DNA of 64,000 nucleotides from Nonomuraea zeae (GTDB taxonomy: Bacteria; Actinomycetota; Actinomycetes; Streptosporangiales; Streptosporangiaceae). Shown here in pieces: positions 33,566-41,782 of this stretch. The DNA is taken from positions 1 to 64,000 of the forward strand of contig NZ_VCKX01000023.1 of NCBI RefSeq assembly GCF_005889725.1, given 5' to 3'. Below the pieces are notes generated by a model. It ran no database searches and was not told the DNA's origin. It saw only the letters and a list, made by a program, of their open reading frames with translations. Made by a program: the position numbers and the translations under genes. Each line of letters starts with the position of its first letter. Within the stretch, counting starts at the first letter, position 1.

Positions 33566-34692
33566 GCGGCTTGAAGCGCGAAGGCGACCCTGTGCACCGG
33601 CTCGACGCGTTGCGCGGCACCACGCCACAGAAGCCGCATGACGCCCGCGCCATCGCGGCGCTGGCCGCCAACCCCGGCTGCACCCGCCGCGCCCTGCTCG
33701 ACGGGGCCGGCCTTGACAAGGACGCGGCGGCCCGGCACCTGGGCTTCCCCGCGCCGTTCGGGCAGTCGCCGTTCGCGATCACGCGCGGCAACGTGTTCGA
33801 GTCGCTGGTCAAGGCCGACGGCTGCGCGGAGCTGCTGCGGATGCTGCGCGAGCTGCTCGGCCTGCCGGTCGCCGAGGTGGCCTACCACGACGTGGAGAAC
33901 GTCGGCGCCCACCTGCGCCACGCCCACACCAGGGCGCTGATCGACCGCGCGGCGGCCGACGGCCAGGACTCGGGCACCCTGTACGACCATCCGCTGCTGA
34001 GCCTGGAGATCGCCGGCCATACCGCGTACCTGGAGCCCGACGTGGTGGCCTTCCAGCTCGGCGGCCGCTTCCACATCGTGGAGATCAAGTCCTTCGCGGT
34101 GATCGACGGGCAGGCCGACCCCGCGGCGGTGGCCGCGGCGGCCCGGCAGGCGGCGGTGTACGTGCTCGCGCTGCGCGGCCTGCTGGAGGAGCTGGGCCAC
34201 GACCCGCTGAAGGTCTCGCACGACGTGGTCCTCGTCTGCCCGGAGAACTTCGCCAACCGCCCGGTCGCGACCCTGGTCGACGTGCGCAAGCAGCTCGCCG
34301 TGCTGCGGCGCCAGCTCACCAGGATGACCACGCTCGACCGGCTGCTCGCGGAGCTGCCCGACGATCTCACCTTCGACCTGCGGCCCGGCGAGGACGGCCG
34401 GCCGACCAGGCCCGTCGCCGAGCTGGCCGACGCGCTGCGCAGGGCGACGGCCCGCTACGCGCCCGACTGCCTGTCGGCGTGCGACATGTGCTTCTTCTGC
34501 CGCGACGAGGCCCGCCAGGAGGGCGCGTCCGACCTGCTGGGCCGCAACGTGCGCGACGAGCTGGGCGGGGTGGCCTCGGTGGCGGAGGCGCTCGGCCTGG
34601 CTGACGGTGCCCGCGACCCCGCCGAGGGGCAGGAGGAGATCGCCCGGCTGCTCCGCAACGCCGAACGCCTGCGCAGGGAGTGCCTGAATTGA
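33562..34692 (+). CDS. Cas4/Dna2-like RecB-family nuclease with iron-sulfur cysteines
   Basis: A 376-residue protein that carries the full motif set of the PD-(D/E)xK exonucleases of the RecB/Cas4/Dna2 group: Cys40 in a CxRR element (GCTRRALL), Gly76xxxGlu80 (RGNVFE), Asp160 (LEPD), Glu174-x-Lys176 (VEIKSF), Gln196xxxTyr200 (RQAAVY), and a C-terminal cluster Cys303, Cys307, Cys310 and Cys313. One N-terminal and three C-terminal Cys are the ligands of the [4Fe-4S] cluster in Cas4, AddB and Dna2; here a fourth C-terminal Cys is present. It would degrade or trim single-stranded DNA ends. No cas1/cas2 are nearby. Its operon partner, an SF1 helicase, argues for a Dna2- or AddAB-like machine. Confidence 0.88.
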   Translation: MSGLKREGDPVHRLDALRGTTPQKPHDARAIAALAANPGCTRRALLDGAGLDKDAAARHLGFPAPFGQSPFAITRGNVFESLVKADGCAELLRMLRELLGLPVAEVAYHDVENVGAHLRHAHTRALIDRAAADGQDSGTLYDHPLLSLEIAGHTAYLEPDVVAFQLGGRFHIVEIKSFAVIDGQADPAAVAAAARQAAVYVLALRGLLEELGHDPLKVSHDVVLVCPENFANRPVATLVDVRKQLAVLRRQLTRMTTLDRLLAELPDDLTFDLRPGEDGRPTRPVAELADALRRATARYAPDCLSACDMCFFCRDEARQEGASDLLGRNVRDELGGVASVAEALGLADGARDPAEGQEEIARLLRNAERLRRECLN

Positions 34693-34732
34693 GCCCGCTG
34701 ATGCCGAACGCCCCGCGCGGGGAGTGCCCGAC

Positions 34733-36160
34733 GTGAGCCTGCTGACCTCGCTCGCGCGGCTGCGGGCCCTGCAGGAGGGCCGCGCGCAGCCCGTCGCGAC
34801 CGTCCGGCACTGCCATCTGGCGGACCGGCCGATGATGTTCATCCCGCTCAAGCTGTCCGGCGAGGCCGCGGCGCCGCTGGCCGCGATGCTCGGCACCGAC
34901 AGGGAGCGCCCGCGGCTGCTCGTGGTGACCCAGCCGCGCAACCGCGACCTGCGCTTCGCCTGGGCCGCCGAGCTGGCCGGGGTGCTGCTGCCGTACCTGG
35001 AGGGGTTCCTGGCCGACACCGAGACGGTGGAGCGGAAGAACTCCGACCCCTACGAGCGGACGCTGGACGCGCCGCAGCTCCTCGTGCCGAACCCGGCCGG
35101 CGTGGCCTTCACCAGGCTGCTCGGCCGCTCGACGCGTTTTCGCCGGGCCGACGGCCCCTATCCGGTGCCCGAGTCGGTGCCGCTGCTGGGGCGGTGGCTG
35201 ACCTATCTCGCCGAACGGGCCGCCTACCCCGGCTCGTCGCTGCTGCTGTCGGCGACCGAGGAGCTGGGCCGGCACTGGGCCAGCGGGCAGAGCTCGCTGG
35301 AGGACGCCAACCTGGCCGCGCTGCTCGGCTGGATCACGACGGGGCCGGGCGACGACGCCGAGGACCCGCTGATCTGGCCGCCCGCGGGGCCCGCGACCGA
35401 TCCGGGGTTCGACGCCGAGGTGCTCGCGCCCGCGATCGAGAGCGAGTCGCCCGAGCGCATCACCGAGGCGCTGCGCACGCAGCTCGAGCCCACGTGGCGG
35501 CTCATGTGGCAGGCCGCCGACCTGCTCGCGGGCCTTGAGGAGGGCCCGAGCGCGGCACAGCGGTGGGAGCAGGACCGCGGCTCGTTCAGCGCCATGGCGG
35601 CGCACATCGCCGAGGGCGCGCCGCCGCAGGCCCGCCGCGACGGCGCCGTCACCGCCGCGGCCAAGCTGGCCCGGATGGAACGCGCCCAGGCCGCCTACGA
35701 CGTGCAGCGCGCCTACGACGACCCGCTCGTCATGGCCGAGTACCGGCTGACCGGCGAGGCGTTCGCGGGCGAGGTCGTCGAGACCGACCCGGGCAACACC
35801 GAGGGCGAGGGCCGCTCGCGCAAGCTCCGCCCGCTGGTGGTGGTCAAGACCGACGACCCCGTACGCCTGGCGCCCGGCACCTCCCTCGGCACCCCGCAAC
35901 GCCGCGCCCAGGGCGCCGAGCTCGTGTCGGCCGGCGAGGGGCTGGTCACCCTGAAGATCACCAAAGGCATGGGCAGGGGCAAGACGGCGGCGCCCGGTGC
36001 CGTGCCCGAGGTGGGCGAGCGCGTCTGCTACACCTCGCTGACCGACGACTTCCAGGGCTCGCCGAACCTGCCCGACTCCGAGGCCACGCCGTGGACCCAC
36101 GGCGGGCCGCCGCAAGAGTACGTGCCCGACGACGAGGACGCGCAGGAGGAGTGGTCGTGA
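34733..36160 (+). CDS. Large unknown protein of the nuclease-helicase operon
   Basis: A 475-residue protein without a recognised domain. The N-terminal 150 residues include MMFIPLKLSGEAAAPLAAML and RLLVVTQPRNRDLRFAWAAE, the middle is helical, and residues about 355-430 look like a small beta-barrel (VVVKTDDPVRLAPGTSL, GLVTLKITKG, VGERVCYTSL), a feature that UPF1/DNA2-type helicases carry as an inserted barrel. The tail is acidic (PDDEDAQEEWS). GTG 34733 has GGGGAG 8 bases before it; a GTG 9 bases upstream is possible. The stop overlaps the helicase GTG. It may load or regulate the helicase; this is speculation. Confidence 0.78.
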   Translation: MSLLTSLARLRALQEGRAQPVATVRHCHLADRPMMFIPLKLSGEAAAPLAAMLGTDRERPRLLVVTQPRNRDLRFAWAAELAGVLLPYLEGFLADTETVERKNSDPYERTLDAPQLLVPNPAGVAFTRLLGRSTRFRRADGPYPVPESVPLLGRWLTYLAERAAYPGSSLLLSATEELGRHWASGQSSLEDANLAALLGWITTGPGDDAEDPLIWPPAGPATDPGFDAEVLAPAIESESPERITEALRTQLEPTWRLMWQAADLLAGLEEGPSAAQRWEQDRGSFSAMAAHIAEGAPPQARRDGAVTAAAKLARMERAQAAYDVQRAYDDPLVMAEYRLTGEAFAGEVVETDPGNTEGEGRSRKLRPLVVVKTDDPVRLAPGTSLGTPQRRAQGAELVSAGEGLVTLKITKGMGRGKTAAPGAVPEVGERVCYTSLTDDFQGSPNLPDSEATPWTHGGPPQEYVPDDEDAQEEWS

Positions 36161-37455
36161 CCGCCCTGACCGAAGCCGAAGCCAGGAGCCCGGAGCAGGT
36201 CATCAGGGACGTCCTCGCCGACCTGCCCCGGCATCGGGGCGTGGTGGTCGACTCCCCGCCCGGAGCGGGCAAGTCCACCCTGGTCGTACGCGCCGCCGCG
36301 CACATCGCGGCCACCGGCGAGCCGCTGATGATCGTCGCCCAGACCAACGAGCAGGTCGACGACCTGGTGAGCAGGATCTCCGCCAAGCATCCGCGGCTGA
36401 CCGTGGGCCGCCTGTCGGCCGGCGGGTACGTGCCGCCGCTGCGGCTGCTGGAGCTGCCCGGCGTACGGGTCGGGACGCGGATCCAGGACCTGGGCGATCC
36501 GGACGTCGTCATCGCCACGGCGGACAAATGGGCGTGGATCAGCGGCCGGGTGTGGCCCTGGGCGATCGTGGACGAGGCGTACCAGATGCGCTCGGACAAG
36601 CTGCTGCGGATCGCGGGGCTGTTCGAGCGGGCGCTGTTCGTGGGCGATCCCGGGCAGCTCGACCCGTTCTCGATCGTGGACGGCGACCGCTGGTCGGGGC
36701 TGTCCTGGGATCCGTTGCAGAGTGCCGTGTCGGTGCTGCTGCGGCACAACCCGGACCTGCCCGTGCACCGGCTGCCGGTGTCGTGGCGGCTGCCCGCCTC
36801 GGCCGCGCCCGTGGTGTCGCGGGCGTTCTACCCGTTCACCGGGTTCCGCTCCGGCACCGATCACGGGGACAGGCGGCTGGAGCTCGTCACGGGCGGCATG
36901 GGCACGGTGCACGACCGGGCGCTGGAGGAGGCGGCCAGGTCGGGGTGGGCGCTGCTGGAGCTGCCGAACCGGCACACCGTCCGTACCGACGGGGAGGCCG
37001 TGCAGGCGGTGGCCCTGCTGGCGGCCCGCCTGCTGCAACGCGGCGCCCTGGCGACCTCGGAGCAGGGCGAGCGGCCGGTGACGGCGGACCGGATCGCGGT
37101 CGGCGCGGCGCACCGGGACCAGGTGGCCGCGATCAGGAACGCGGGACTGCCGCCGGAGATCACCGTGGACACCGCGAACCGGCTGCAGGGCCGCGAGTAC
37201 GACGTCACGTTCGTGCTGCACCCGCTGTCGGGCCGGCGCGACGCCACGGCCTTCCACCTGGAGTCGGGACGGCTGTGCGTGCTGGCCTCGCGGCACCGGC
37301 ACGCGTGCGTGGTGGTGGCCAGGGCGGGCATCGCCGAGCTCCTGGACGCCCATCCGTCGGCCGAGCCGGTGCAGCTGGGGGTGCCGGTGAAGTTCCCCGA
37401 CGGGTGGGAGGCCAACCAGTCGGTGCTGGAGCACCTGTCCAGGCACCGCGTCTGA
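36157..37455 (+). CDS. SF1 (UPF1/DNA2-like) helicase
   Basis: A 432-residue ATPase with the ordered motifs of superfamily 1 helicases: Walker A PPGAGKST (Lys39), Q/Ia region MIVAQTNEQVDDLV, motif II IVDEAY (Asp139-Glu140), motif III VGDPGQLDP (163-171), motif IV-like VSWRLP, motif V TANRLQGREYDVTFV (Gln344) and motif VI-like LCVLASRHRHACVVVAR. Motifs V and VI follow the UPF1/DNA2 style (QGRE...SRHRHA). It is compact and lacks the usual nuclease or barrel domains, which appear to be supplied by the neighbouring genes. GTG 36157 overlaps the upstream stop, with AGGAGG before it. Its own stop lies in a 13-bp duplication. Confidence 0.88.
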   Translation: MTALTEAEARSPEQVIRDVLADLPRHRGVVVDSPPGAGKSTLVVRAAAHIAATGEPLMIVAQTNEQVDDLVSRISAKHPRLTVGRLSAGGYVPPLRLLELPGVRVGTRIQDLGDPDVVIATADKWAWISGRVWPWAIVDEAYQMRSDKLLRIAGLFERALFVGDPGQLDPFSIVDGDRWSGLSWDPLQSAVSVLLRHNPDLPVHRLPVSWRLPASAAPVVSRAFYPFTGFRSGTDHGDRRLELVTGGMGTVHDRALEEAARSGWALLELPNRHTVRTDGEAVQAVALLAARLLQRGALATSEQGERPVTADRIAVGAAHRDQVAAIRNAGLPPEITVDTANRLQGREYDVTFVLHPLSGRRDATAFHLESGRLCVLASRHRHACVVVARAGIAELLDAHPSAEPVQLGVPVKFPDGWEANQSVLEHLSRHRV

Positions 37456-37476
37456 CGCGCTGGTCTGACGCGCGGG
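37451..37476. repeat. 13-bp duplication over the helicase stop codon
   Basis: TCTGACGCGCTGG (37451-37463) and TCTGACGCGCGGG (37464-37476) are 12/13 identical; the first contains the TGA at 37453. The repeat fills the whole 22-base gap between the convergent helicase and GNAT genes. Confidence 0.8.
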
Positions 37477-37477
37477 A

Positions 37478-38407
37478 TCAGAGCCGGCGGCGCCAGACGT
37501 CGATCACCATGACCCGGCGCATCCCCGCCGACTCGTAGAGCCCCAGCGCCGGAGTCGTGTTGTTGGAGTCGACGTGCAGGATCGTGCCCTTGCGGCCGCG
37601 GGCGGCGTCGGCGGCGAAGGCGTGGCGCAGCAGGAACCGGCCGAGCCCTCTCCCCCTGAACTCGGGCAGCACCGCCAGCGTGGCCACGTAACCGCAGTCC
37701 TGGTCGGGCACGAACTGGTTGTTGCCGATGAGCAGCCCCGCCGGGCGGCCGTCGAGCTCGGCGAGCGTGAGCTGGCTCCAGTCGGTCGAGCTCTGCGCCT
37801 GCCTGCGCGCGTACCACAGGTCGTAGTCGATCGGCACGAAGCCGAAGTGCTCGGCGAAGCCCTCCTGGTGCACGCGGTGCGCCGCGCGCCGGGCCTCCTC
37901 GCTCTCGCCGGTCCGCAGCGTGAGCCCGGCCGGCCGGCCGGGCTCGGGCACCGGCCCCTCGTGGTCGATCCGCATGCGGTGGAAGCCGGTGCCGGGCTCG
38001 AAGCCGAGCTCCCCGGCCAGCGCCTGCTTGGCCTGGTCGGCGCGGTAGATGCCGACATGCGCGGTGACGGCGTCGTGGCCGCGCGCGGCGCCCAGCTCGC
38101 GGGCCCGGCCGAGCACCATCGGCCACAGCTTCTCCGCCAGGCCCTCGACGCCGGGGCGGACGATCACCTCGACGTCCACGAGGTCGCTGTCGCCGTTGCT
38201 GCACGCCCACGCCGAGGCGTCGAGCCGGCCGCCGGCGTCGTAGGCCAGCCAGCCGTCCGCGCCGAGGTCGAAGTCAGGCTCGGCCAGCTCGTCCTGGACG
38301 TCCTCTAGCGTCATGTCCGGCGCTCCGAGCACCGAGGTGCCGTAGGCGGAGACGAGCTCGAAGATGGTCTCGGCGTCTTCCACGCGCGGCCGGGAGATGC
38401 TGTGCAT
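37478..38407 (-). CDS. GNAT N-acetyltransferase with two GNAT domains
   Basis: A 309-residue acetyltransferase. The N-terminal half is a degenerate GNAT domain (VEVIVRPGVEGLAEKLW...) and the C-terminal half carries the acetyl-CoA loop LAVLPEFRGRGLGRFLL at about 220-236 and the DSNNTTPALGLYESAGM motif. Tandem-GNAT proteins of this kind resemble mycothiol synthase-like enzymes, but the substrate is unknown. ATG 38407 is preferred; a GTG 6 codons upstream is also open. GACAAT 7 bases before the ATG could give a leaderless transcript. Confidence 0.88.
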   Translation of the reverse strand: MHSISRPRVEDAETIFELVSAYGTSVLGAPDMTLEDVQDELAEPDFDLGADGWLAYDAGGRLDASAWACSNGDSDLVDVEVIVRPGVEGLAEKLWPMVLGRARELGAARGHDAVTAHVGIYRADQAKQALAGELGFEPGTGFHRMRIDHEGPVPEPGRPAGLTLRTGESEEARRAAHRVHQEGFAEHFGFVPIDYDLWYARRQAQSSTDWSQLTLAELDGRPAGLLIGNNQFVPDQDCGYVATLAVLPEFRGRGLGRFLLRHAFAADAARGRKGTILHVDSNNTTPALGLYESAGMRRVMVIDVWRRRL

Positions 38408-38553
38408 GGTGAGGATTGTCCACAAACGAGCCTCTCGGCGCCTCCCATTTTCCGCGCCCCCACCTGCCGCCGAGCGTCCGGGAATCGCCCGGTTCGCCCA
38501 CTGATGCCACCCCAGCCCCGGCGCTGCCGGGCTGGGGTGGCTAAGCTGGACGC

Positions 38554-38874
38554 GTGCTCGACAGGACGCCGCTGCACATCGAGATCGCCACGCCCGACGC
38601 GACCACGGTCGCGCTCGCGCTCAGCGGCGATCTCGATTACGACACGGCCGAGCAGCTGGCCGGACTCAGTTTCGCCGACGGCTACCGCCGGCTCGACGTC
38701 GACCTGTCCGCGCTCAGCTTCATCGACTCCTCCGGCCTGGCCGCCCTCGTCCGCCTCCACCAGCAGGCCGAGGGCGCCAACGCCGTGGTTCACGTGGTGG
38801 CGTTGACGCCCTATCTGCGCACGCTGCTGAAGATCACCGCGCTCGACCGGCTGTTCAGCCTGCCGCCGGTGTGA
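38554..38874 (+). CDS. STAS-domain anti-sigma factor antagonist
   Basis: A 106-residue STAS protein with the serine motif LSFIDSSGLAALVRL (about 53-67), starting at GTG 38554. Its last 20 bases overlap the 3' end of the convergent MFS gene. It is probably part of a partner-switching network with the RsbW-like ATPase at 41243. Confidence 0.9.
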   Translation: MLDRTPLHIEIATPDATTVALALSGDLDYDTAEQLAGLSFADGYRRLDVDLSALSFIDSSGLAALVRLHQQAEGANAVVHVVALTPYLRTLLKITALDRLFSLPPV

Positions 38875-40489
38875 CGCGCTCCTTCTCCGGGCCGTCCGGG
38901 CCGTCCTGGGTGTCCTGGATGTCCGGGCCGTCCTGACCGTCCGGGCCGTCCGCCGGGGCCCCGCCGCGCAGCGGGATCTCCTTGACGAAGGCCGCCAGCA
39001 CCGGCACGACCACCGCGAACAGGATCGCCCACCAGAAGACGCCGGACAGCGAGGTCGCCAGCGACTCCAGCAGCCCCGTGCGCTGCTGGGCCGGCATCTG
39101 GCCGAGCGCCGAGGCGTCCATCCTGGCGCCGCCCTTGGCCAGCTTCTCCGCCGCCTCCGGGCCGAACCTGGCGGTCAGCTCCGACAGGAACTGGTTGTTG
39201 AAGACGGCCCCGAACAGCGACACGCCGAACGAGCCGCCGATCGACCTGAAGAACGTGCTCGCGCTGCTGGCCACGCCGAGGTCGCGCTGCTCGACGCTGT
39301 TCTGGGCGATCAGCATCGTGGTCTGCATGAGGAAGCCCATGCCGAGCCCCAGCACCGCGATGTAGACGCCGGTCAGCCAGGCGGGGGTGCTGACGTCCAT
39401 CGTGGACAGCAGCCACATGCCGACGGCCATCCCGACGCCGCCGATCACCGGATAGATCTTGTACTTGCCCGTGCTGGTGATGGCCCGGCCCACGAACAGC
39501 GACACGACCATGGCGGCGGCCATCATCGGCAGCAGCAGCAGGCCCGAGTTGGTGGCCGTGGCGCCCTGCACGAGCTGCTGGAAGACCGGCAGGAAGTTGA
39601 TCGCGCCGAACATCGCGAAGCCGAGCAGGAACCCGATCGCCGAGATCAGCGTGAAGTTGCGGTTGCGGAAGAGCTGCAGCGGCATGATCGGCTCGGCCGC
39701 CTTGCGCTCGACCTGGATGAACCAGGCCAGCGTGACCACCGCCAGCGCGGCCAGGCCGAGGATCTGCCAGGAGCCCCACGCGTAGTCGTTCCCGCCCCAC
39801 GTCGTGATGAGCACCATCGAGGTGATGCTGATCGACAGCAGAACGGCCCCCGGCCAGTCGATGCGCACCCTGCCGGAGTGGCTCAGCGGCGGCAGGTGCA
39901 GCTTCAGCACCAGCAGGACGAGCGCGATCGCGCCGACCGGCAGGTTCACGTAGAAGGCCCAGCGCCAGTCCAGGTTGTCGGTGATGAACCCGCCGACCAG
40001 CGGGCCCGCGATCATCGTCAGCGACATGACGCCGGCCATGATGCCCTGGTACTGGCCGCGCTCGCGGGGCGGCACCAGGTCGCCGATGATCGCCATCACG
40101 TTGACCATCAGGCCGCCCGCGCCGAGCCCCTGCACGGCACGGAACGCGATCAGCTGGGCCATGCCGTTCTCCGGCCCCCCGAGCATCGCCGAACCCGCCA
40201 TGCCGCAGAGCGCCGAGCCGATCATGAAGATCACGATCGAGATGATGAAGATGCTCTTGCGGCCGTACAGGTCGCCGATCTTGCCCCAGATCGGGGTCGA
40301 GACGGTGGTGCCCAGAACGTACGCCGTGACGACCCACGACATGTGCGCCAGGCCGCCGAACTCGACCAGGATGCGCGGCATGGCCGTGCCCACGATCATG
40401 TTGTCCAGCATCGCCAGCGCCATCGCCAGCAGCAGCCCCGGTAAGATGATCATTACTTCGCGGCGCCGCCCGACTGCCTCCGCCACCAC
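38855..40489 (-). CDS. MFS drug-efflux transporter (EmrB/QacA family)
   Basis: A 544-residue transporter with fourteen helices: MLDNMIVGTAMPRI in helix 1, motif A GKIGDLYGRKSIF near 70-82, and GPLVGGFITDNLDWRWAFYVN near helix 5/6. The cytoplasmic tail is a low-complexity (DGP)-type tripeptide stretch from a 9-bp DNA repeat. The start GTG 40489 lies just beyond two TetR-type operators, and the divergent TetR gene is its likely repressor. It should export a toxic small molecule. Confidence 0.92.
   Translation of the reverse strand: MVAEAVGRRREVMIILPGLLLAMALAMLDNMIVGTAMPRILVEFGGLAHMSWVVTAYVLGTTVSTPIWGKIGDLYGRKSIFIISIVIFMIGSALCGMAGSAMLGGPENGMAQLIAFRAVQGLGAGGLMVNVMAIIGDLVPPRERGQYQGIMAGVMSLTMIAGPLVGGFITDNLDWRWAFYVNLPVGAIALVLLVLKLHLPPLSHSGRVRIDWPGAVLLSISITSMVLITTWGGNDYAWGSWQILGLAALAVVTLAWFIQVERKAAEPIMPLQLFRNRNFTLISAIGFLLGFAMFGAINFLPVFQQLVQGATATNSGLLLLPMMAAAMVVSLFVGRAITSTGKYKIYPVIGGVGMAVGMWLLSTMDVSTPAWLTGVYIAVLGLGMGFLMQTTMLIAQNSVEQRDLGVASSASTFFRSIGGSFGVSLFGAVFNNQFLSELTARFGPEAAEKLAKGGARMDASALGQMPAQQRTGLLESLATSLSGVFWWAILFAVVVPVLAAFVKEIPLRGGAPADGPDGQDGPDIQDTQDGPDGPEKERVTPAAG
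38887..38949. repeat. 9-bp tandem repeat in the MFS gene 3' end
   Basis: Seven 9-bp units related to CCGGGCCGT (four exact copies) occupy 38887-38949. Because the unit is a multiple of three, the protein tail becomes a chain of Asp-Gly-Pro/Gln tripeptides. Confidence 0.9.
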
Positions 40490-40515
40490 GCACCCCCATG
40501 GTTCAGATCTTGCTT

Positions 40516-40571
40516 ACTTGCCGACCGGCAAGCATAGAATAAGCTAAGTACTTACTTGTCGGCCGTCAAGT
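40516..40571. promoter_or_regulatory. Twin TetR operators between MFS and tetR
   Basis: Two matching 18-bp dyads, ACTTGCCGACCGGCAAGC (40516-40533) and ACTTGTCGGCCGTCAAGT (40554-40571), stand 38 bases apart. The core of the first is a perfect CTTGCCG-AC-CGGCAAG. Between them lies AT-rich DNA with TAGAAT (40535) on one strand and TATTCT on the other, that is, promoter elements for both directions. Confidence 0.85.
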
Positions 40572-40586
40572 CGAAATTGGTGCAGA

Positions 40587-41132
40587 GTGCGGGAAGACAC
40601 GCGGGCCCGGATCCAGGAGATCGCGCTGAGGCTCTTCACGGAGCAGGGCTACGAGGCGACCTCGCTGCGAGAGATCGCGGAGGAGCTCGGCGTGACGAAG
40701 GCCGCCCTTTACTACCACTTCAAGACCAAGGACGACATCGTGGCGAGCCTCGCCGACCTCCGGGTCGCCGAGCTCGAAGAGCTGCTCCAGTGGGCCAGGA
40801 GCAGCCCCAAGACCCCGGAGATGCGGCGCGAGCTGCTCGAACGCTACGCCGAGCGGCTCAAGCAGGCCCGCTACCTGGAGGTCACCAGATTCCTGGAGCG
40901 CAACCAGACCGCGCTGCGCGACCATCCGAACATCAGCCGGATGCGCGAGACCATGCTGGCGCTCACGAGCGAGATGAGCCCGCCGGACGCCACTCCGACC
41001 GAGCGCATCAGCCACTCGCTGGCCCTGTTCGCGCTGCACGCGGGCAAGTGGCTGACGCAGCAGGGCGACCTCACCGAGGAGGAGATCAGCAAGGCCACCA
41101 TGGAGGTGGCCCTGCGGCTGCTGGAGCCGTAG
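40587..41132 (+). CDS. TetR family repressor of the MFS pump
   Basis: A 181-residue TetR regulator with the helix-turn-helix ATSLREIAEELGVTKAALYYHF (about residues 22-43, key part TKAALYYHF) and a helical ligand domain. It begins at GTG 40587, 15 bases after the proximal operator, so autorepression is likely. Divergent pump, twin operators and TetR make a complete efflux module. Confidence 0.93.
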   Translation: MREDTRARIQEIALRLFTEQGYEATSLREIAEELGVTKAALYYHFKTKDDIVASLADLRVAELEELLQWARSSPKTPEMRRELLERYAERLKQARYLEVTRFLERNQTALRDHPNISRMRETMLALTSEMSPPDATPTERISHSLALFALHAGKWLTQQGDLTEEEISKATMEVALRLLEP

Positions 41133-41242
41133 CGGCGCCCGGGCCGGGCCGCTCCGGGAGCCGGCCGCCCCGGTCGTGCGCGATTGGACCGCCGGATCGT
41201 GGGCAGAAGCTTCGGCACGCATCCGGAACCAGGAGGAGGCAA

Positions 41243-41674
41243 GTGGAGGCCACGATAGCGCTCCGACTGCCCAGGGATGCGGCGAGCGTCCCGCTGATCA
41301 GGCAGATGCTGGACGGCACGCTGCGGTCGCTCGGCGTCGAGCCACAGGTCCGCGACGACATCGAGCTCATGCTCTCCGAGGCGTGTTCCAACGTCATCAG
41401 GCATGCGGCGCCGAGCGACGAGTACACCGTCACCGCCGCCGTCTACGATCACCTGTGCATCATCAAGGTGATCGACACAGGGGGCGGCTTCGACCCCCGC
41501 AAGGTGCACGAGCCGGAGCCCGGGGCCGAGCACGGCCGCGGACTGCAGATCATGCGCGCGCTCGCCGACGACATCCGCTTCACCAATCGACGCGAGAACG
41601 GGGCGGTGGTCTGTCTGGAGAAACGGCTGCGATACGCGCCAGGCGCAGCCGGCCCGCATCTCATGACGACCTGA
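41243..41674 (+). CDS. RsbW/SpoIIAB-like ATP-binding anti-sigma kinase
   Basis: A 143-residue HATPase_c_2 protein with the N box EACSNVIRHA (about 47-56), G1 box DTGGGFDP and G2 box GRGLQIMRAL. Such proteins bind sigma factors and phosphorylate STAS antagonists; three STAS genes occur in this window (24950, 25348, 38554). GTG 41243 is preceded by AGGAGGAGG. A strong hairpin follows the stop. The partner cannot be fixed from the sequence. Confidence 0.92.
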   Translation: MEATIALRLPRDAASVPLIRQMLDGTLRSLGVEPQVRDDIELMLSEACSNVIRHAAPSDEYTVTAAVYDHLCIIKVIDTGGGFDPRKVHEPEPGAEHGRGLQIMRALADDIRFTNRRENGAVVCLEKRLRYAPGAAGPHLMTT

Positions 41675-41747
41675 GGCCGGGCCCCCGGGTCCGCGCCACG
41701 CGGCCTGGAAACGGCTCGGCTCTCCCACGGGCGGCCCGAAAGGCGAA

Positions 41748-41782
41748 CCGGGGCCCCTGCGACACCGTCGCAGGGGCCCCGG
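41748..41782 (+). terminator. Perfect 16-bp hairpin terminator
   Basis: The arm CCGGGGCCCCTGCGAC (41748-41763) and its exact complement (41767-41782) enclose a 3-base loop, 74 bases after the ATPase stop. This is one of the most stable hairpins in the window. A 14-bp tandem array begins at the next base. Confidence 0.9.
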
